A DNA stretch of 64,000 bases from Allokutzneria sp. A3M-2-11 16 (GCF_024213555.1 NZ_JANAVO010000003.1:186001-250000); one strand, 5' to 3'; shown: positions 1 to 9,715, counted from the first letter of the stretch. Translations and numbers: made by a program. The notes: generated by a model not told the origin, from the letters alone.

Positions 1-900
1 TTCATCTCGCCGATCCTGTTGCGCGCCGACGACCCCGCGTGCGCTCAGCCGCATGAGGTCGAGGCGTTCGGGCCGGTGTCCACGCTGATGCCCTACACCT
101 CGACCGAGCACGTGATTTCCCTTGCGGCGCGCGGAAAGGGCAGCCTCGTCGGCTCGGTCGTCACCGGCGACACCGGCTTCGCCCGCGATGTCGTCGTTGG
201 CGCGGCGGCGTGGCACGGGCGCATGCTCGTGCTCGACACCGACAGCGCGAAGGAGTCGACCGGGCACGGCTCGCCCATGCCGCACCTCGTGCACGGCGGT
301 CCCGGGCGCGCGGGCGGTGGCGAGGAGATGGGCGGCATCCGCGGGGTGCTGCACCACATGCAGCGCACGGCGATCCAGGGCAGCCCCAAGGTGATCACCG
401 CGATCACCAACCGCTGGACGACCGGCGCCGACCGCAACGACGACGGAGTGCACCCGTTCCGGAAGTCCTTGGCGGAGCTGAAGATCGGCGACACCGTCGT
501 CGGCGGGCCGCGCCTGGTGACACAGGAGGACGTGGACCACTTCGCGGAGTTCACCGGCGACAAGTTCTACGCGCACACCGATCCCGAGGCCGCCGCCGCG
601 AACCCGTTCTTCGACGGCATCGTGGCGCACGGCTACCTGGTGGTGTCGCTGGCCGCCGGGCTGTTCGTCGACCCCGCGCCCGGCCCGGTGCTGGCGAACT
701 ACGGCTTGGAGAACCTGCGTTTCCTCACGCCGACCTACCCCGGCGACGAGCTGACCGTGACCCTGACCGCGAAGCAGATCACGCCGCGCGCGGACGCCGA
801 GCACGGCGAGGTGCGGTGGGACGCGGACGTGACCAACCAGAACGGCGAATCCGTTGCCAAATACGACGTCCTGACCTTGGTGGCGAAAACCCATGGATGA
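1..900 (+). CDS. paaZ: PaaZ, C-terminal part (ring-opening bifunctional enzyme)
   Basis: The reading frame is open from base 1, so the gene starts upstream of the window. The fragment holds the end of an aldehyde dehydrogenase domain (about residues 1-140, ending in a [19 protein letters not shown] stretch) followed by a MaoC-type hydratase domain (about residues 155-298, with [14 protein letters not shown]). This ALDH plus MaoC order is that of PaaZ, which hydrolyses oxepin-CoA and oxidises the ring-opened semialdehyde in aerobic phenylacetate degradation. Its stop overlaps the paaA start by 8 bases, so the genes are co-transcribed. The ALDH catalytic residues lie outside the window. Confidence 0.93.
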   Translation, partial: FISPILLRADDPACAQPHEVEAFGPVSTLMPYTSTEHVISLAARGKGSLVGSVVTGDTGFARDVVVGAAAWHGRMLVLDTDSAKESTGHGSPMPHLVHGGPGRAGGGEEMGGIRGVLHHMQRTAIQGSPKVITAITNRWTTGADRNDDGVHPFRKSLAELKIGDTVVGGPRLVTQEDVDHFAEFTGDKFYAHTDPEAAAANPFFDGIVAHGYLVVSLAAGLFVDPAPGPVLANYGLENLRFLTPTYPGDELTVTLTAKQITPRADAEHGEVRWDADVTNQNGESVAKYDVLTLVAKTHG

Positions 901-1822
901 GCTGCTTGAACACTTCGAGCGCACGGTCGAGCGCGACCAGCGCGTCGAGCCCCGCGACTGGATGCCCGAGGGCTACCGCAAGACGCTGATCCGGCAGATC
1001 GCGCAGCACGCGCACTCCGAGATCATCGGCATGCAGCCCGAAGGCGCCTGGATCACGCGCGCGCCTTCGTTGCGGCGCAAGGCGATCCTGCTGGCGAAGG
1101 TGCAGGACGAGGCGGGCCACGGGCTCTACCTCTACGCCGCGACCGAGACGCTGGGTGTGGACCGCTCTGAGCTGACCGAGAATCTTATTGAGGGCAAACA
1201 GAAGTACTCCTCGATCTTCAACTACCCCACGCCGAGCTTCGCCGACGTCGGCGTGATCGGCTGGCTCGTCGACGGCGCCGCGATCTGCAACCAGGTGCCG
1301 CTGTGCCGCACCTCCTACGGGCCGTACGCGCGGGCGATGATCCGGGTGTGCAAGGAGGAGTCCTTCCACCAGCGGCAGGGCTACGAGCTGCTGATGACCA
1401 TGATGCGCGGCAGCCAGGCGCAGCGGGAGATGGTGCAGGACTCGGTGAACCGGTGGTGGTGGCCGTCGCTGATGATGTTCGGCCCGCCGGACGGCGACTC
1501 GCCGAACACCGCGCGTTCCATGGCGTGGCGGATCAAGCGGCACACCAACGACGAGCTGCGGCAGAAGTTCGTGGACATGTCGGTGCCACAGGCGGAGAAG
1601 CTCGGTGTCACGCTGCCCGATCCGGAGCTGCGGTGGAACGCCGAGCGCGAGCACTACGACTTCGGCGAGCCCGACTGGGCGGAGCTCAAGCGCGTCATCT
1701 CCGGCGACGGCGAGTGCAACGCCGAGCGCGTCGCGCACCGCCGCAAGGCCCACGAGGACGGCGCGTGGGTCCGCGAGGCCGCGCTCGCCCACGCGGCGAA
1801 GAAGAAGGGGGTGGCGGTGTGA
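893..1822 (+). CDS. paaA: Phenylacetyl-CoA epoxidase subunit PaaA
   Basis: This 309-residue protein is the catalytic di-iron subunit of the PaaABCE monooxygenase, which makes the 1,2-epoxide of phenylacetyl-CoA. Visible family features are the early [22 protein letters not shown] segment, the carboxylate/histidine iron ligands in KVQDEAGHG and in [10 protein letters not shown], and the usual length. It starts at ATG 893 inside the end of paaZ and overlaps paaB by four bases (GTGA), which implies translational coupling. The fixed order paaZ-A-B-C-D-E makes the assignment secure. Confidence 0.97.
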   Translation: MDELLEHFERTVERDQRVEPRDWMPEGYRKTLIRQIAQHAHSEIIGMQPEGAWITRAPSLRRKAILLAKVQDEAGHGLYLYAATETLGVDRSELTENLIEGKQKYSSIFNYPTPSFADVGVIGWLVDGAAICNQVPLCRTSYGPYARAMIRVCKEESFHQRQGYELLMTMMRGSQAQREMVQDSVNRWWWPSLMMFGPPDGDSPNTARSMAWRIKRHTNDELRQKFVDMSVPQAEKLGVTLPDPELRWNAEREHYDFGEPDWAELKRVISGDGECNAERVAHRRKAHEDGAWVREAALAHAAKKKGVAV

Positions 1823-2106
1823 GTCGTGGTGCCTGGCCGTTGTGGGAGGTCTTCGTGCGCGGCAGGCGCGGCCTGAACCACGTGCACGTGGGCTCGCTGC
1901 ACGCGGCGGACGCGCAGATGGCGGTGCAGAACGCCCGCGATCTCTACACGCGCCGCAACGAGGGCGTGAGCATCTGGGTGGTGCCCGCCGAGGCGATCAC
2001 CGCGTCCAGCCCGGACGAGAAGGACCCGATGTTCGCGCCCAGCGGGGACAAGGTCTACCGGCACCCCACGTTCTACGACATCCCCGACGACGTCCCGCAC
2101 ATGTGA
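1819..2106 (+). CDS. paaB: Phenylacetyl-CoA epoxidase subunit PaaB
   Basis: This 95-residue small subunit of the phenylacetyl-CoA epoxidase bridges and stabilises the PaaA/PaaC core. The sequence has the typical [20 protein letters not shown] start, the [18 protein letters not shown] segment and a short C-terminus. The GTG start at 1819 overlaps the paaA stop (GTGA). The same frame is open much further upstream, but that part is antisense-like shadow of paaA. The next gene, paaC, follows after 7 bases. Confidence 0.95.
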   Translation: MSRGAWPLWEVFVRGRRGLNHVHVGSLHAADAQMAVQNARDLYTRRNEGVSIWVVPAEAITASSPDEKDPMFAPSGDKVYRHPTFYDIPDDVPHM

Positions 2107-2113
2107 GGCACCT

Positions 2114-3010
2114 GTGAGCTTCGACAACGCCTATGAGGGGCTGAACGAGGAGCACGGCGACGACGCGCGCTGGGCGTACGGGACCGGCTTCGCCGACGAG
2201 CTGTCCGGAGTGGACAGAGCTTTTCCGTCCACAGTGGACAAGGCGGATCTCGCCGCGTACGCGCTGATGCTCGGTGACGACGCGCTCGTGCTGGCGCAGC
2301 GCACCAGCGAGTGGTGCTCGCGCGCGCCGGAGCTGGAGGAGGACGTCGCGCTGGCCAACATCGCGCTCGACCTCCTCGGCCAGGCGCGGTTGTTGCTGAC
2401 GCGCGCCGGTGAAGCGGGCACGCGGCCCTCGGAGGCTCCGTCGCACGTGCCGGACGAGGACGCGCTCGCGTACTTCCGCACGGCCGAGCACTTCCGCAAC
2501 GTGCGCATGGTCGAGCTGGTCAACGGCGACTTCGCGGACACCATCGCGCGGCTGTTGTTGTTCTCCTGTCAGCGATTGGCGTTGTTCACCAGGCTCTCCT
2601 CCTCGGCTGACCCGGTGCTCGCCGCCGTCGCGGCCAAGGGTGTCAAGGAGCTGTCCTACCACCGCGACCACGCCGCGCGCTGGACAGTGCGCCTCGGCGA
2701 CGGCACCGAGGAGTCCCGCCGCCGGATGATCGCCGCGCTGGACCGCGTGTGGCCCTACCTGGACGAGCTTTTCACGCCGCACCCGGTTGAGATTCGTCTT
2801 GCCGCACAAGGGGTAGCGGTCGACCCGGCTTCCCTGAAATCCGAAGTGGACGGTGTGCTGGACCAGGTTTTCGCCGCGGCCACGCTGACCCGTCCCGTGG
2901 TTTCCCGCGCTCCGGGTGGCGGCCGCGAGGGCAGCCACACCGACGTGCTCACCGAACTCCTGGCAGAGATGCAGGTCCTCGCGCGTGCCCTTCCGGAGGC
3001 GACGTGGTGA
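2114..3010 (+). CDS. paaC: Phenylacetyl-CoA epoxidase subunit PaaC
   Basis: This 298-residue protein is the structural, non-catalytic partner of PaaA. It has the same ferritin-like helical fold, seen in the LGDDALVLAQRTSEW, NIALDLLGQARLLL and VKELSYHRDHAARW segments. The GTG start follows paaB by 7 bases. The stop overlaps the paaD GTG start (GTGGTGA). Residues 30-45 are encoded by a GTCCACAGTGGAC palindrome of the kind scattered through this window. Confidence 0.95.
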   Translation: MSFDNAYEGLNEEHGDDARWAYGTGFADELSGVDRAFPSTVDKADLAAYALMLGDDALVLAQRTSEWCSRAPELEEDVALANIALDLLGQARLLLTRAGEAGTRPSEAPSHVPDEDALAYFRTAEHFRNVRMVELVNGDFADTIARLLLFSCQRLALFTRLSSSADPVLAAVAAKGVKELSYHRDHAARWTVRLGDGTEESRRRMIAALDRVWPYLDELFTPHPVEIRLAAQGVAVDPASLKSEVDGVLDQVFAAATLTRPVVSRAPGGGREGSHTDVLTELLAEMQVLARALPEATW

Positions 3011-3495
3011 CCGCGCGGGAGGTCGTCGGGACCGTCGCCGATCCCGAGCTGCCCATGCTGTCCCTGGTGGACCTCGGGGTGGTGCGGGACGTCCGGGAGG
3101 AGGACGGGCGCGTGGTCGTGGTGATCACGCCGACGTACTCCGGCTGCCCGGCCCTGGTGGAGATGCGCGACGATCTCGTGAATGCCTTGCACACCAACGG
3201 TTTCGAGGACGCCGAGGTGCGCACTGTGCTCAGCCCGGCGTGGACCACCGACTGGATGACCGAGGAGGGCCGCCGCAAGCTCGCCGAGGCCGGGATCTCC
3301 CCGCCCGGCCGCGTCGGTCCCCGCCCGGCCGGTCCGGTGCCGCTGCGGCTGGACCCGCCCGCGCCCAGGCTGAGCTGCCCGCAGTGCGGTTCGCGCGACA
3401 CCGAGGAGCTGTCCCGGTTCAGCGCGACCGCGTGCAAGGCGCTGCACCGCTGCCGTGCCTGTCGCGAGCCGTTCGAGTACTTCAAGGAGATCTGA
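3004..3495 (+). CDS. paaD: PaaD, epoxidase maturation/assembly protein
   Basis: This 163-residue protein has an N-terminal MIP18/DUF59 domain (VVGTVADPELPMLSLVDLGVV, then the Cys in TYSGCPAL) and a C-terminal zinc-ribbon-like part with CPQCGS and CRAC pairs. PaaD is needed for a functional phenylacetyl-CoA epoxidase and probably helps assemble its metal centres. It overlaps paaC by 7 bases, and paaE starts directly after its stop. Length and cysteine layout are typical. Confidence 0.94.
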   Translation: MVTAREVVGTVADPELPMLSLVDLGVVRDVREEDGRVVVVITPTYSGCPALVEMRDDLVNALHTNGFEDAEVRTVLSPAWTTDWMTEEGRRKLAEAGISPPGRVGPRPAGPVPLRLDPPAPRLSCPQCGSRDTEELSRFSATACKALHRCRACREPFEYFKEI

Positions 3496-3496
3496 C

Positions 3497-4552
3497 GTGG
3501 CACGCCCCGTGTTCCACCCTCTGCGCGTGGCCGACGTCGAGCGGCTGTGCGATGACGCGGTCGCGGTCACCTTCGACGTGCCGGAGGAGCTGACCGAGGT
3601 CTTCGCGTTCCGCCCCGGCCAGTCACTGACGCTGCGCCGCGACGTCGACGGCCGCGACGAGCGCCGTTCGTACTCGATCTGCGCTCCGGCGGGCGCGCGA
3701 CCCAGGGTCGGCGTGCGCGAGGTGCCTTCTGGGTTGTTCTCGACGTGGCTCGTCCGCGACGTGAAGCCCGGTGACGAGATCGAGGTGCTGCCGCCCACGG
3801 GGTCGTTCACCCCGGATGTGGACGTGCCCGGCCACCACGTGCTGATCGCGGCGGGCTCCGGCATCACGCCCGTGCTGTCGATCGCCGCGTCCGTGCTCGC
3901 GCACCCCAAATCGCGGGTGACCGTGCTCTACGGCAATCGCCGATCCGGCACGGTGATGTTCGCGGACGAGCTGGCGGACCTTAAAGACCGCTACCACACG
4001 CGTCTGGAACTTGTGCACGTGCTGTCCCGTGAAGCGCGCGAGGCCGAGCTGTTCACGGGGCGCTTGGACGAGGCGAAGCTGCGCACGCTGCTGCCGCTGC
4101 TGCTAGATGTCGCCGATGTCGACCATTGGTGGCTGTGCGGGCCCTACGGCATGGTCACTGACGCGCAGCGGCTGCTGACGTCCTTCGGTGTGCCTGAGGA
4201 ACGCGTGCACCAAGAGCTGTTCTATGTCGATGAACCGATCGTCACCCGACACGACGAACCTGTGCTCGAAGGTCCGAGCGCCAAGGTGACCGTGGTGCTC
4301 GACGGACGCTCTACGGAGATCGCGCTGCCCAAGGGCACGCCGATCCTCGACGGAGCGCAACGCGCGCGTCCTGACCTGCCGTTCGCTTGTAAGGGCGGCG
4401 TGTGCGGCACGTGTCGCGCGAAGCTGGTCACCGGCGATGCGGACATGCGGCGCAACTTCGCGCTGGAGCGCTCCGAGGTCGCCGCTGGGTTCGTGCTGAC
4501 CTGCCAGACGGTCGCGGTCTCCGACGAAGTCACAGTCGACTTCGACGCCTGA
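3497..4552 (+). CDS. paaE: Phenylacetyl-CoA epoxidase reductase PaaE
   Basis: This 351-residue NAD(P)H-dependent reductase passes electrons to the PaaA di-iron site. It has a FAD-binding ferredoxin-reductase domain (RSYSIC near residue 55; GSGITPVLSI near residue 120), a nucleotide-binding part (WLCGPYGMV), and a C-terminal plant-type 2Fe-2S domain with CKGGVCGTC and a later fourth cysteine in LTCQT. GTG 3497, one base after the paaD stop, is preferred to upstream in-frame starts inside paaD. It is the last gene of the paa operon here. No paaK or paaG-like genes follow. Confidence 0.95.
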   Translation: MARPVFHPLRVADVERLCDDAVAVTFDVPEELTEVFAFRPGQSLTLRRDVDGRDERRSYSICAPAGARPRVGVREVPSGLFSTWLVRDVKPGDEIEVLPPTGSFTPDVDVPGHHVLIAAGSGITPVLSIAASVLAHPKSRVTVLYGNRRSGTVMFADELADLKDRYHTRLELVHVLSREAREAELFTGRLDEAKLRTLLPLLLDVADVDHWWLCGPYGMVTDAQRLLTSFGVPEERVHQELFYVDEPIVTRHDEPVLEGPSAKVTVVLDGRSTEIALPKGTPILDGAQRARPDLPFACKGGVCGTCRAKLVTGDADMRRNFALERSEVAAGFVLTCQTVAVSDEVTVDFDA

Positions 4553-4603
4553 GCGAGCCAGAGTGGTACTGCCTTCACTTCCTAGTCGAGGAGAGCCTGC
4601 GTC

Positions 4604-4819
4604 ATGACCAACCCCTTCGAGGACCCGGACGGCCGCTACCTGGTGCTGGTCAACGACGAGGGGCAGCACTCGCTGTGGCCGTCGTTCAGCGAGGTGCCCG
4701 CCGGGTGGACGGTGGCGCTGGCCGAGACCGGCCGCCAGGAGTGCCTGGACTACATCGAGGCCAACTGGACCGACATGCGCCCGCGCAGCCTCGCGGAGCG
4801 GATGGACAGCGGCTCCTGA
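4604..4819 (+). CDS. MbtH family protein, orphan
   Basis: This 71-residue protein carries the MbtH signature NPFEDPDG...[13 protein letters not shown]...VPAGW...[18 protein letters not shown]. Such proteins bind and activate adenylation domains of nonribosomal peptide synthetases. A good ribosome binding site (GAGGAG) lies about 9 bases before the ATG. No NRPS gene is present in the window, so it must serve a synthetase elsewhere if it is active. It sits 51 bases after paaE and is followed by a hairpin. Confidence 0.95.
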   Translation: MTNPFEDPDGRYLVLVNDEGQHSLWPSFSEVPAGWTVALAETGRQECLDYIEANWTDMRPRSLAERMDSGS

Positions 4820-4828
4820 TCTCCGCAC

Positions 4829-4863
4829 CCGCCACCTGCCGTAGGCCGAACGGTGGGTGGCGG
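4829..4863 (+). terminator. Hairpin after the mbtH-like gene
   Basis: CCGCCACC (4829-4836) pairs with GGTGGCGG (4856-4863). Inside this, CCGT pairs with ACGG, with matching two-base bulges, giving a near-symmetric stem ten bases after the stop codon, followed by TTT. It is a likely terminator for the gene before it. It also makes the upstream GTG at 4857 an unlikely start for the kinase gene that follows. Confidence 0.6.
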
Positions 4864-4961
4864 TTTCGGCGTCTGCCCAGGTGACAAGGGCCCTTCAAGC
4901 CGTCCGCTCTCATTCGATAGTGTGTACCGGCTGCCACGGGACAGTCCTGTGGCCGGCGCGG

Positions 4962-6467
4962 TTGAGGAGTGATGCCGGTATCGACGAGGGACACCTCATC
5001 GCCGGCCATTACCGGCTGGTCTCCAAGATCGGCTCGGGCGCGATGGGCGTCGTGTGGCGGGCGAGGGACGAGCGCCTCGACCGCATGGTCGCGGTCAAGC
5101 AGCTGCTGGTGCAGCCCGGACTGAGCGCGGAGGAGACCGACAACGCGCGCCGCAGGGCGATGCGCGAGGGCCGGATCGCCGCCCGGTTGCAGCACCCCAA
5201 CGCGATCACCCTGTACGACGTCGCCGAGCACAACGGCGACCCGTGCCTGGTGATGGAGTACCTGCCGTCGCAGAGCCTCGCGGAGTCCATCGCCGACCGC
5301 GGCCCGCTGCCGCCGCGCGAGGTCGCCGCCATCGGCGCCCAGATCGCCGCCGCGCTCTCCGCCGCGCACACCGTCGGCATCACCCACCGCGACATCAAGC
5401 CCGGCAACGTGCTGATCACCGACAGCGGGGTCGCCAAGATCACCGACTTCGGCATCTCCCGCGCGGTCGGCGACGTCCAGGTGACCAGGACCGGCATGCT
5501 CGCGGGCACCCCCGCCTACTTCGCGCCCGAGGTGGCGCGCGGCAACGACATCGGCGGCCCGACCTCGGACGTGTTCTCCCTCGGCGCGACGCTCTACGAC
5601 GCCGTCGAGGGCCAGCCGCCGTTCGGCAGCTCCGACAACCCGCTCGCGCTGCTGCACGCCGCGGCCGCGGGCGAGGTGATCCCGCCCCGGCAGGCCGGTC
5701 CGCTGACCGCGCTGCTGATGACCATGCTCCGTCCCGACCCGCGCGAGCGGCCGAACATGGCCCAGGTCGGCACCGCCCTCGCCGGTCTCGCCGCGGGCCG
5801 CGCCCCGGCCGTGCCCGCGCGCGCAGCCGCGCCGACCGCACGCACGCAGCGCGTCGACCACGGCCACACCCCGCCGCCGCGCCCGGCCGCGAGCTACCCG
5901 CGTCCCGCGTCCGCCGCACCGACCCGGCAGAAGCAGCAACCGGTCAAGCGCAAGCGCTCGCCGGTGCTGGTCGTGCTGCTGCTCGTCGCCCTGGTCGGCG
6001 GTGGCGGCTACGGCGTGTACCGCCTGCTCGACAATCCCCCCAACAGCCCCGGCACGGGCGCCGGTCCCGGTGGCACCGGGGGTGCGTCCGGCGGTTCCGG
6101 TGGCAGCGGGTCGAACAGCCCGTCCCCGACGCAGCAGTCGACCACCCCGAACACCGGTCGCGTGGACTACACCCCGGCGGGGAACCTGGCGCTCGACTAC
6201 TACAGCGACGGTGCGAACACCGAGAAGCGGTGGAACCTGCTGACCGATACGGCGAAGGCCGCGTGGGGTGGCCGGGACAAGTTCGACACGTTCTGGCAGC
6301 AGTACCCGAAGATGTACTCCAACAAGGCGTATCGGACCGGCGGAGACCCCGACGGCGGGCAGCAGATCACCCTCCAGGTCACCTTCGCCAGCGGGAACAC
6401 CGCCGCTCGGACGATCCGGGTCGTCAACGTCAACGGCCAGCTGAGAATCGACTCCGACGCCCGCTGA
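4962..6467 (+). CDS. Membrane serine/threonine protein kinase (PknB type)
   Basis: This is a Hanks-type kinase of about 501 residues. It has the glycine loop GSGAMG, the VAVKQ lysine, HRDIKPGNVLI, DFGISRA and an APE-like FAPE. After the kinase domain comes a proline-rich linker, a basic stretch plus one membrane helix (about residues 330-352, KRKR then LVVLLLVALVGGGGY), a Gly/Ser-rich stalk and an extracellular domain of about 110 residues. The start is uncertain. TTG 4962 is chosen because the kinase domain begins 18 residues later and upstream starts fall in the hairpin or lack a binding site. GTG 4920 is the alternative. The external ligand is unknown. Confidence 0.9.
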   Translation: MRSDAGIDEGHLIAGHYRLVSKIGSGAMGVVWRARDERLDRMVAVKQLLVQPGLSAEETDNARRRAMREGRIAARLQHPNAITLYDVAEHNGDPCLVMEYLPSQSLAESIADRGPLPPREVAAIGAQIAAALSAAHTVGITHRDIKPGNVLITDSGVAKITDFGISRAVGDVQVTRTGMLAGTPAYFAPEVARGNDIGGPTSDVFSLGATLYDAVEGQPPFGSSDNPLALLHAAAAGEVIPPRQAGPLTALLMTMLRPDPRERPNMAQVGTALAGLAAGRAPAVPARAAAPTARTQRVDHGHTPPPRPAASYPRPASAAPTRQKQQPVKRKRSPVLVVLLLVALVGGGGYGVYRLLDNPPNSPGTGAGPGGTGGASGGSGGSGSNSPSPTQQSTTPNTGRVDYTPAGNLALDYYSDGANTEKRWNLLTDTAKAAWGGRDKFDTFWQQYPKMYSNKAYRTGGDPDGGQQITLQVTFASGNTAARTIRVVNVNGQLRIDSDAR

Positions 6468-6504
6468 GCCGAAAATCGGCTGCGCGCCCCTGGAGGATGG
6501 GGGC

Positions 6505-8175
6505 GTGCATCCCGACATCGGTCTCGAACTCGGCGCGCGGGTCGCCCGCGCGGTGCAGGAAGCCCTGGAAGTGCGCATCAGCCCGGCGGAGGCGCTCGTG
6601 CGCCCGTCCGCCCGCGCGGACTACCAGTGCAACGCGGCGATGGGCCTGGGCAAGCGACTGGGCAGGCCGCCGCGCGAGATCGCTGAGCTGATCGTGGCGC
6701 ACCTCGACGCCGCCGACATGGTCGAGCCGCCCGAGGTGGCGGGTCCGGGCTTCGTGAACTTCACCCTCCGCGCGGAGTGGCTGTCCGCGCGTGCCGCCGA
6801 CCTGCTCACCGATCCCCGCTGCGGCGTGCGGCCCGCGGACCAACCCCGGCGCTACGTCGTGGACTACGGCGGCCCCAACGTGGCCAAGGAGATGCACGTC
6901 GGGCACCTGCGCTCATCGGTCATCGGTGACGCGATCGCCCGCATGCTGGACTTCGCGGGGCACGAGGTGATCCGCCGCAACCACCTCGGCGACTGGGGCA
7001 CTCCGTTCGGCATGCTCATCGAGCACCTCGCTTCCCTGGACGCGGGTGCGGAGCTGTCCATCGGCGACCTCAACGGCTTCTACCAGGAGGCGCGCAAGAA
7101 GTTCGACGCCGACCCGGAGTTCGCATCGCGCGCGCGGACGCGCGTAGTGGCTCTGCAGAGCGGAGATCCGGCCACGCTCGCTTTGTGGCGCGGTCTGGTC
7201 GAGGAGTCGGAACGGCACTTCGCGAAGGTCTACGAACAGCTCGGCGTGCTGCTCTCCGCAGATGACAGCTACGGGGAGAGCTTCTACAACCCGATGCTCG
7301 CCGACACCGTCGCGGAGTTGGAGGCGAAGGGGCTCACAGAGGTCAGCGACGGCGCGGTGTGCGTGTTCCCGCCGGGCTTCACCAACCGCGACGGGGAGCG
7401 GCTGCCGCTGATCGTGCGCAAGTCCGACGGCGGTTACATGTACGCCAGCACGGACCTCGCGGCGGTTCGGTACTGGACGCAGGAGCGTGGCGCGACCGAT
7501 CTCGTCTACGTCGTAGGAACCCCGCAGTCCCAACACTTCCAGATGGTGTTCCGCACGGCTTCCGCGATGGGCTGGCTGGACGCTTCGCATCGCGCGGTGC
7601 ACGTGAACTTCGGTTCGGTGCTCGGCGAAGACGGCAAGATGCTGCGCACGCGCGCCGGTGGCTCCATCAAGCTCGCGGACCTGCTGACCGAGGCGGTGGA
7701 GCGCGCGGACGGCGTGCGTGCCGTGGGCATCGGCGCGGTGAAGTACGCCGACCTGTCCAGCGATCGCCAAAAGGACTACGTGTTCGCGTGGGACAAGATG
7801 CTGGCCAAGGAGGGGAACACGTCTGTCTACCTCCAGTACGCCGTTGCCCGCGTTTCCGCTGTGATGGCGCAGGCCAAGGTGTCCACTGTGGATGGTTCTG
7901 TGCTCGTGACGCACAAGGCGGAGCGGGCGTTGCTCGTCAAGCTGCTCCAACTGCCCGCAGCGCTCGCCGCCGCTTTGGAGGACTTCGCCCCACACCGCCT
8001 GTGCAGCTACCTCTACGAGACAGCGGTCGCGTTCTCCTCCTTCTACGAGAACTGCCCGATCCTCAAGGCGGAGCCCGACCTCCGGGAGTCCCGGTTGGCG
8101 CTGGCACAGCTCACTTCGCGCGTGCTCACCAAGGGCCTGGACCTGCTCGGCATCGAGGCGCCTGTGCGATTGTGA
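6505..8175 (+). CDS. argS: Arginyl-tRNA synthetase
   Basis: This 556-residue class I synthetase charges tRNA-Arg. It has an N-terminal Add-1-like domain (residues 1-100), DYGGPNVAKEMHVGHLRSS with the HIGH-type HVGH, and the ATP-site loop GEDGKMLRTRAG, which takes the place of KMSKS. The C-terminal anticodon-binding part has YAVARVSAVM and ends in GIEAPVRL, the typical ArgS terminus. GTG 6505 begins 37 bases after the kinase gene. From this sequence alone it is not clear whether it is the only ArgS of the cell. Confidence 0.95.
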   Translation: MHPDIGLELGARVARAVQEALEVRISPAEALVRPSARADYQCNAAMGLGKRLGRPPREIAELIVAHLDAADMVEPPEVAGPGFVNFTLRAEWLSARAADLLTDPRCGVRPADQPRRYVVDYGGPNVAKEMHVGHLRSSVIGDAIARMLDFAGHEVIRRNHLGDWGTPFGMLIEHLASLDAGAELSIGDLNGFYQEARKKFDADPEFASRARTRVVALQSGDPATLALWRGLVEESERHFAKVYEQLGVLLSADDSYGESFYNPMLADTVAELEAKGLTEVSDGAVCVFPPGFTNRDGERLPLIVRKSDGGYMYASTDLAAVRYWTQERGATDLVYVVGTPQSQHFQMVFRTASAMGWLDASHRAVHVNFGSVLGEDGKMLRTRAGGSIKLADLLTEAVERADGVRAVGIGAVKYADLSSDRQKDYVFAWDKMLAKEGNTSVYLQYAVARVSAVMAQAKVSTVDGSVLVTHKAERALLVKLLQLPAALAAALEDFAPHRLCSYLYETAVAFSSFYENCPILKAEPDLRESRLALAQLTSRVLTKGLDLLGIEAPVRL

Positions 8176-8256
8176 AGCTCGTTGGCGGGCTCCCGCGCGA
8201 GAGCGTGCTCAATATCTATCGGGGGAGAGATGACCTCGTTAGCGACATAGGGGACA

Positions 8257-8427
8257 ATGTGTGAGGTGGACGTCAAGAAGATCCTCACCCTCGCCGCCCT
8301 CGCGCTCGTGATCTACCTGCTGCTCAACGATCCGCAGGGCGCGGCGAACGGCGTGCAGAACGTCTTCGGCTGGCTGCGGGACGCGGCGCAGTCGGTGATC
8401 ACGTTCATCCAGCGCCTCTTCGCCTGA
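8257..8427 (+). CDS. Small predicted membrane protein, 56 residues
   Basis: ATG 8257 opens a 57-codon frame encoding a short polar start (CEVDVKK), one hydrophobic helix (ILTLAALALVIYLLL) and an amphipathic C-terminal half ending WLRDAAQSVITFIQRLFA. Strong GC bias at third codon positions supports real coding. GTG 8266, three codons in, is an alternative start. The function is unknown. The gene lies between argS and a secreted serine hydrolase and follows argS by 81 bases. Confidence 0.7.
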   Translation: MCEVDVKKILTLAALALVIYLLLNDPQGAANGVQNVFGWLRDAAQSVITFIQRLFA

Positions 8428-8549
8428 TCCCTGATCCGGCCTGACCCTGAGGAAAACCCCACCCCAACTCTGCGGACAACCGCAGGGACTTCCCACCGCC
8501 CGCGCGGAACAGTGGTCTCACAGCCACAACACCCCGCGGAGGTTGGACG

Positions 8550-9677
8550 ATGAAGCACGTACGCCGAGCGCTCACGGTCGGTCTGGCGGCGGTCCTGCTG
8601 GCAGGCGCGGCGGGCCCGGCGCTCGCGGCACCACCCGGCCTCGCCGAGGTCCAGCGGAACCTGGACCTGCTGACCACAGTGGACGGTGTGCCGGGCGCGC
8701 TGGCGCACGTGCGCGACCGCGGTGGCCGGGAGCGGACGCTGACCTCGGGCACCGCGGAAACGGGCACGGGCAGGCCGATGACCGGCGCGGCCGACACGTT
8801 CCGGATCGCCAGCGTCACCAAGCCGTTCATCGCGGTGACCCTGCTCCAGTCGCGAGTCGACCTGGACGCGCCGGTCGAGCGCTACCTGCCCGGAGTGGTG
8901 CGCGGCCGGGGCGCGGGCGCGGAGATCGACGGGCGGCGGATCACCGTCCGCCAGGTGCTCCAGCACACCAGCGGCATCCCCGAGTACAACCGCTCCTTCG
9001 ACTGGTCCAAGCCGTTCCCCGAGGAGCCCACCGGCTACCTCGACGTGGCCCTGGTGCGCACGCCCACCGGGAAGCCGGGGGAGAGGTGGGCCTACTCCAA
9101 CACCAACTACCTGATCGCCGGGATGATCGTGAACCGGTTGGCGGGCAAGGACTTCCGCGAGGTGACCGAGGAGCGCATCCTCCGGCCGCTCGGGATGACC
9201 GGCACCTACTGGCCGACGAAGAAGGAGTACGGCCTGCGCGGGCGGCACGCCCACCACTACGGCGTGCACCCGGCGAACCCCGCGGCCGGGGTCGTCGACG
9301 TCACGAGCTTCCCCGGCTACGAGTTCGGCGCGAGCGGCGGGCTGGTCTCCACCCCGGCTGACCTCGACGTCTTCTGGCGGGGCCTGTACTCCGGCAAGCT
9401 GTTGCCCCCGCACGTGGTGCGCTCGATGACCGCCGACCTGCGCCCGGCCGCGGGGCAGAACTTCTCGTACGGCATCGGCATCGGCTCGATCAAGCTCAGC
9501 TGCGGCGGCTCCGTGTTCGCGCACAGCGGTGACGTGCCCGGCGTGACCGCCTACAGCGGCCGCGACCGGTCCGGCCGCACGGTCACCGTCTTCATCACCA
9601 CCAACAGCAACACCCCGGAACGCGACAAGCACCTCGCCGACGCCTTCGACGCCGCATTCTGCGCACGCCGCCTCTAA
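8550..9677 (+). CDS. Secreted beta-lactamase-family serine hydrolase
   Basis: This 375-residue protein has a clear signal peptide (residues 1-27, ending GPALAA). The D-alanyl-D-alanine carboxypeptidase/class C beta-lactamase fold motifs are present: the catalytic SVTK (SxxK, near residue 90), the YSN tyrosine motif in WAYSNTNYL, and HSG near the C-terminus in place of KTG. Likely roles are peptidoglycan peptide trimming or hydrolysis of an ester or amide outside the cell. GGAGG precedes the ATG. A repeat-rich gap follows. Confidence 0.9.
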   Translation: MKHVRRALTVGLAAVLLAGAAGPALAAPPGLAEVQRNLDLLTTVDGVPGALAHVRDRGGRERTLTSGTAETGTGRPMTGAADTFRIASVTKPFIAVTLLQSRVDLDAPVERYLPGVVRGRGAGAEIDGRRITVRQVLQHTSGIPEYNRSFDWSKPFPEEPTGYLDVALVRTPTGKPGERWAYSNTNYLIAGMIVNRLAGKDFREVTEERILRPLGMTGTYWPTKKEYGLRGRHAHHYGVHPANPAAGVVDVTSFPGYEFGASGGLVSTPADLDVFWRGLYSGKLLPPHVVRSMTADLRPAAGQNFSYGIGIGSIKLSCGGSVFAHSGDVPGVTAYSGRDRSGRTVTVFITTNSNTPERDKHLADAFDAAFCARRL

Positions 9678-9715
9678 CCGACCGCCCACGCAGCCTCACA
9701 CCCGGGGGTTCGCCG

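Noticed and set aside
4857-4961. Upstream start (GTG 4857) for the Ser/Thr kinase
   Set aside because: It lies in the stem of the hairpin that follows the mbtH-like gene and adds a Cys-containing stretch not expected before the kinase domain.
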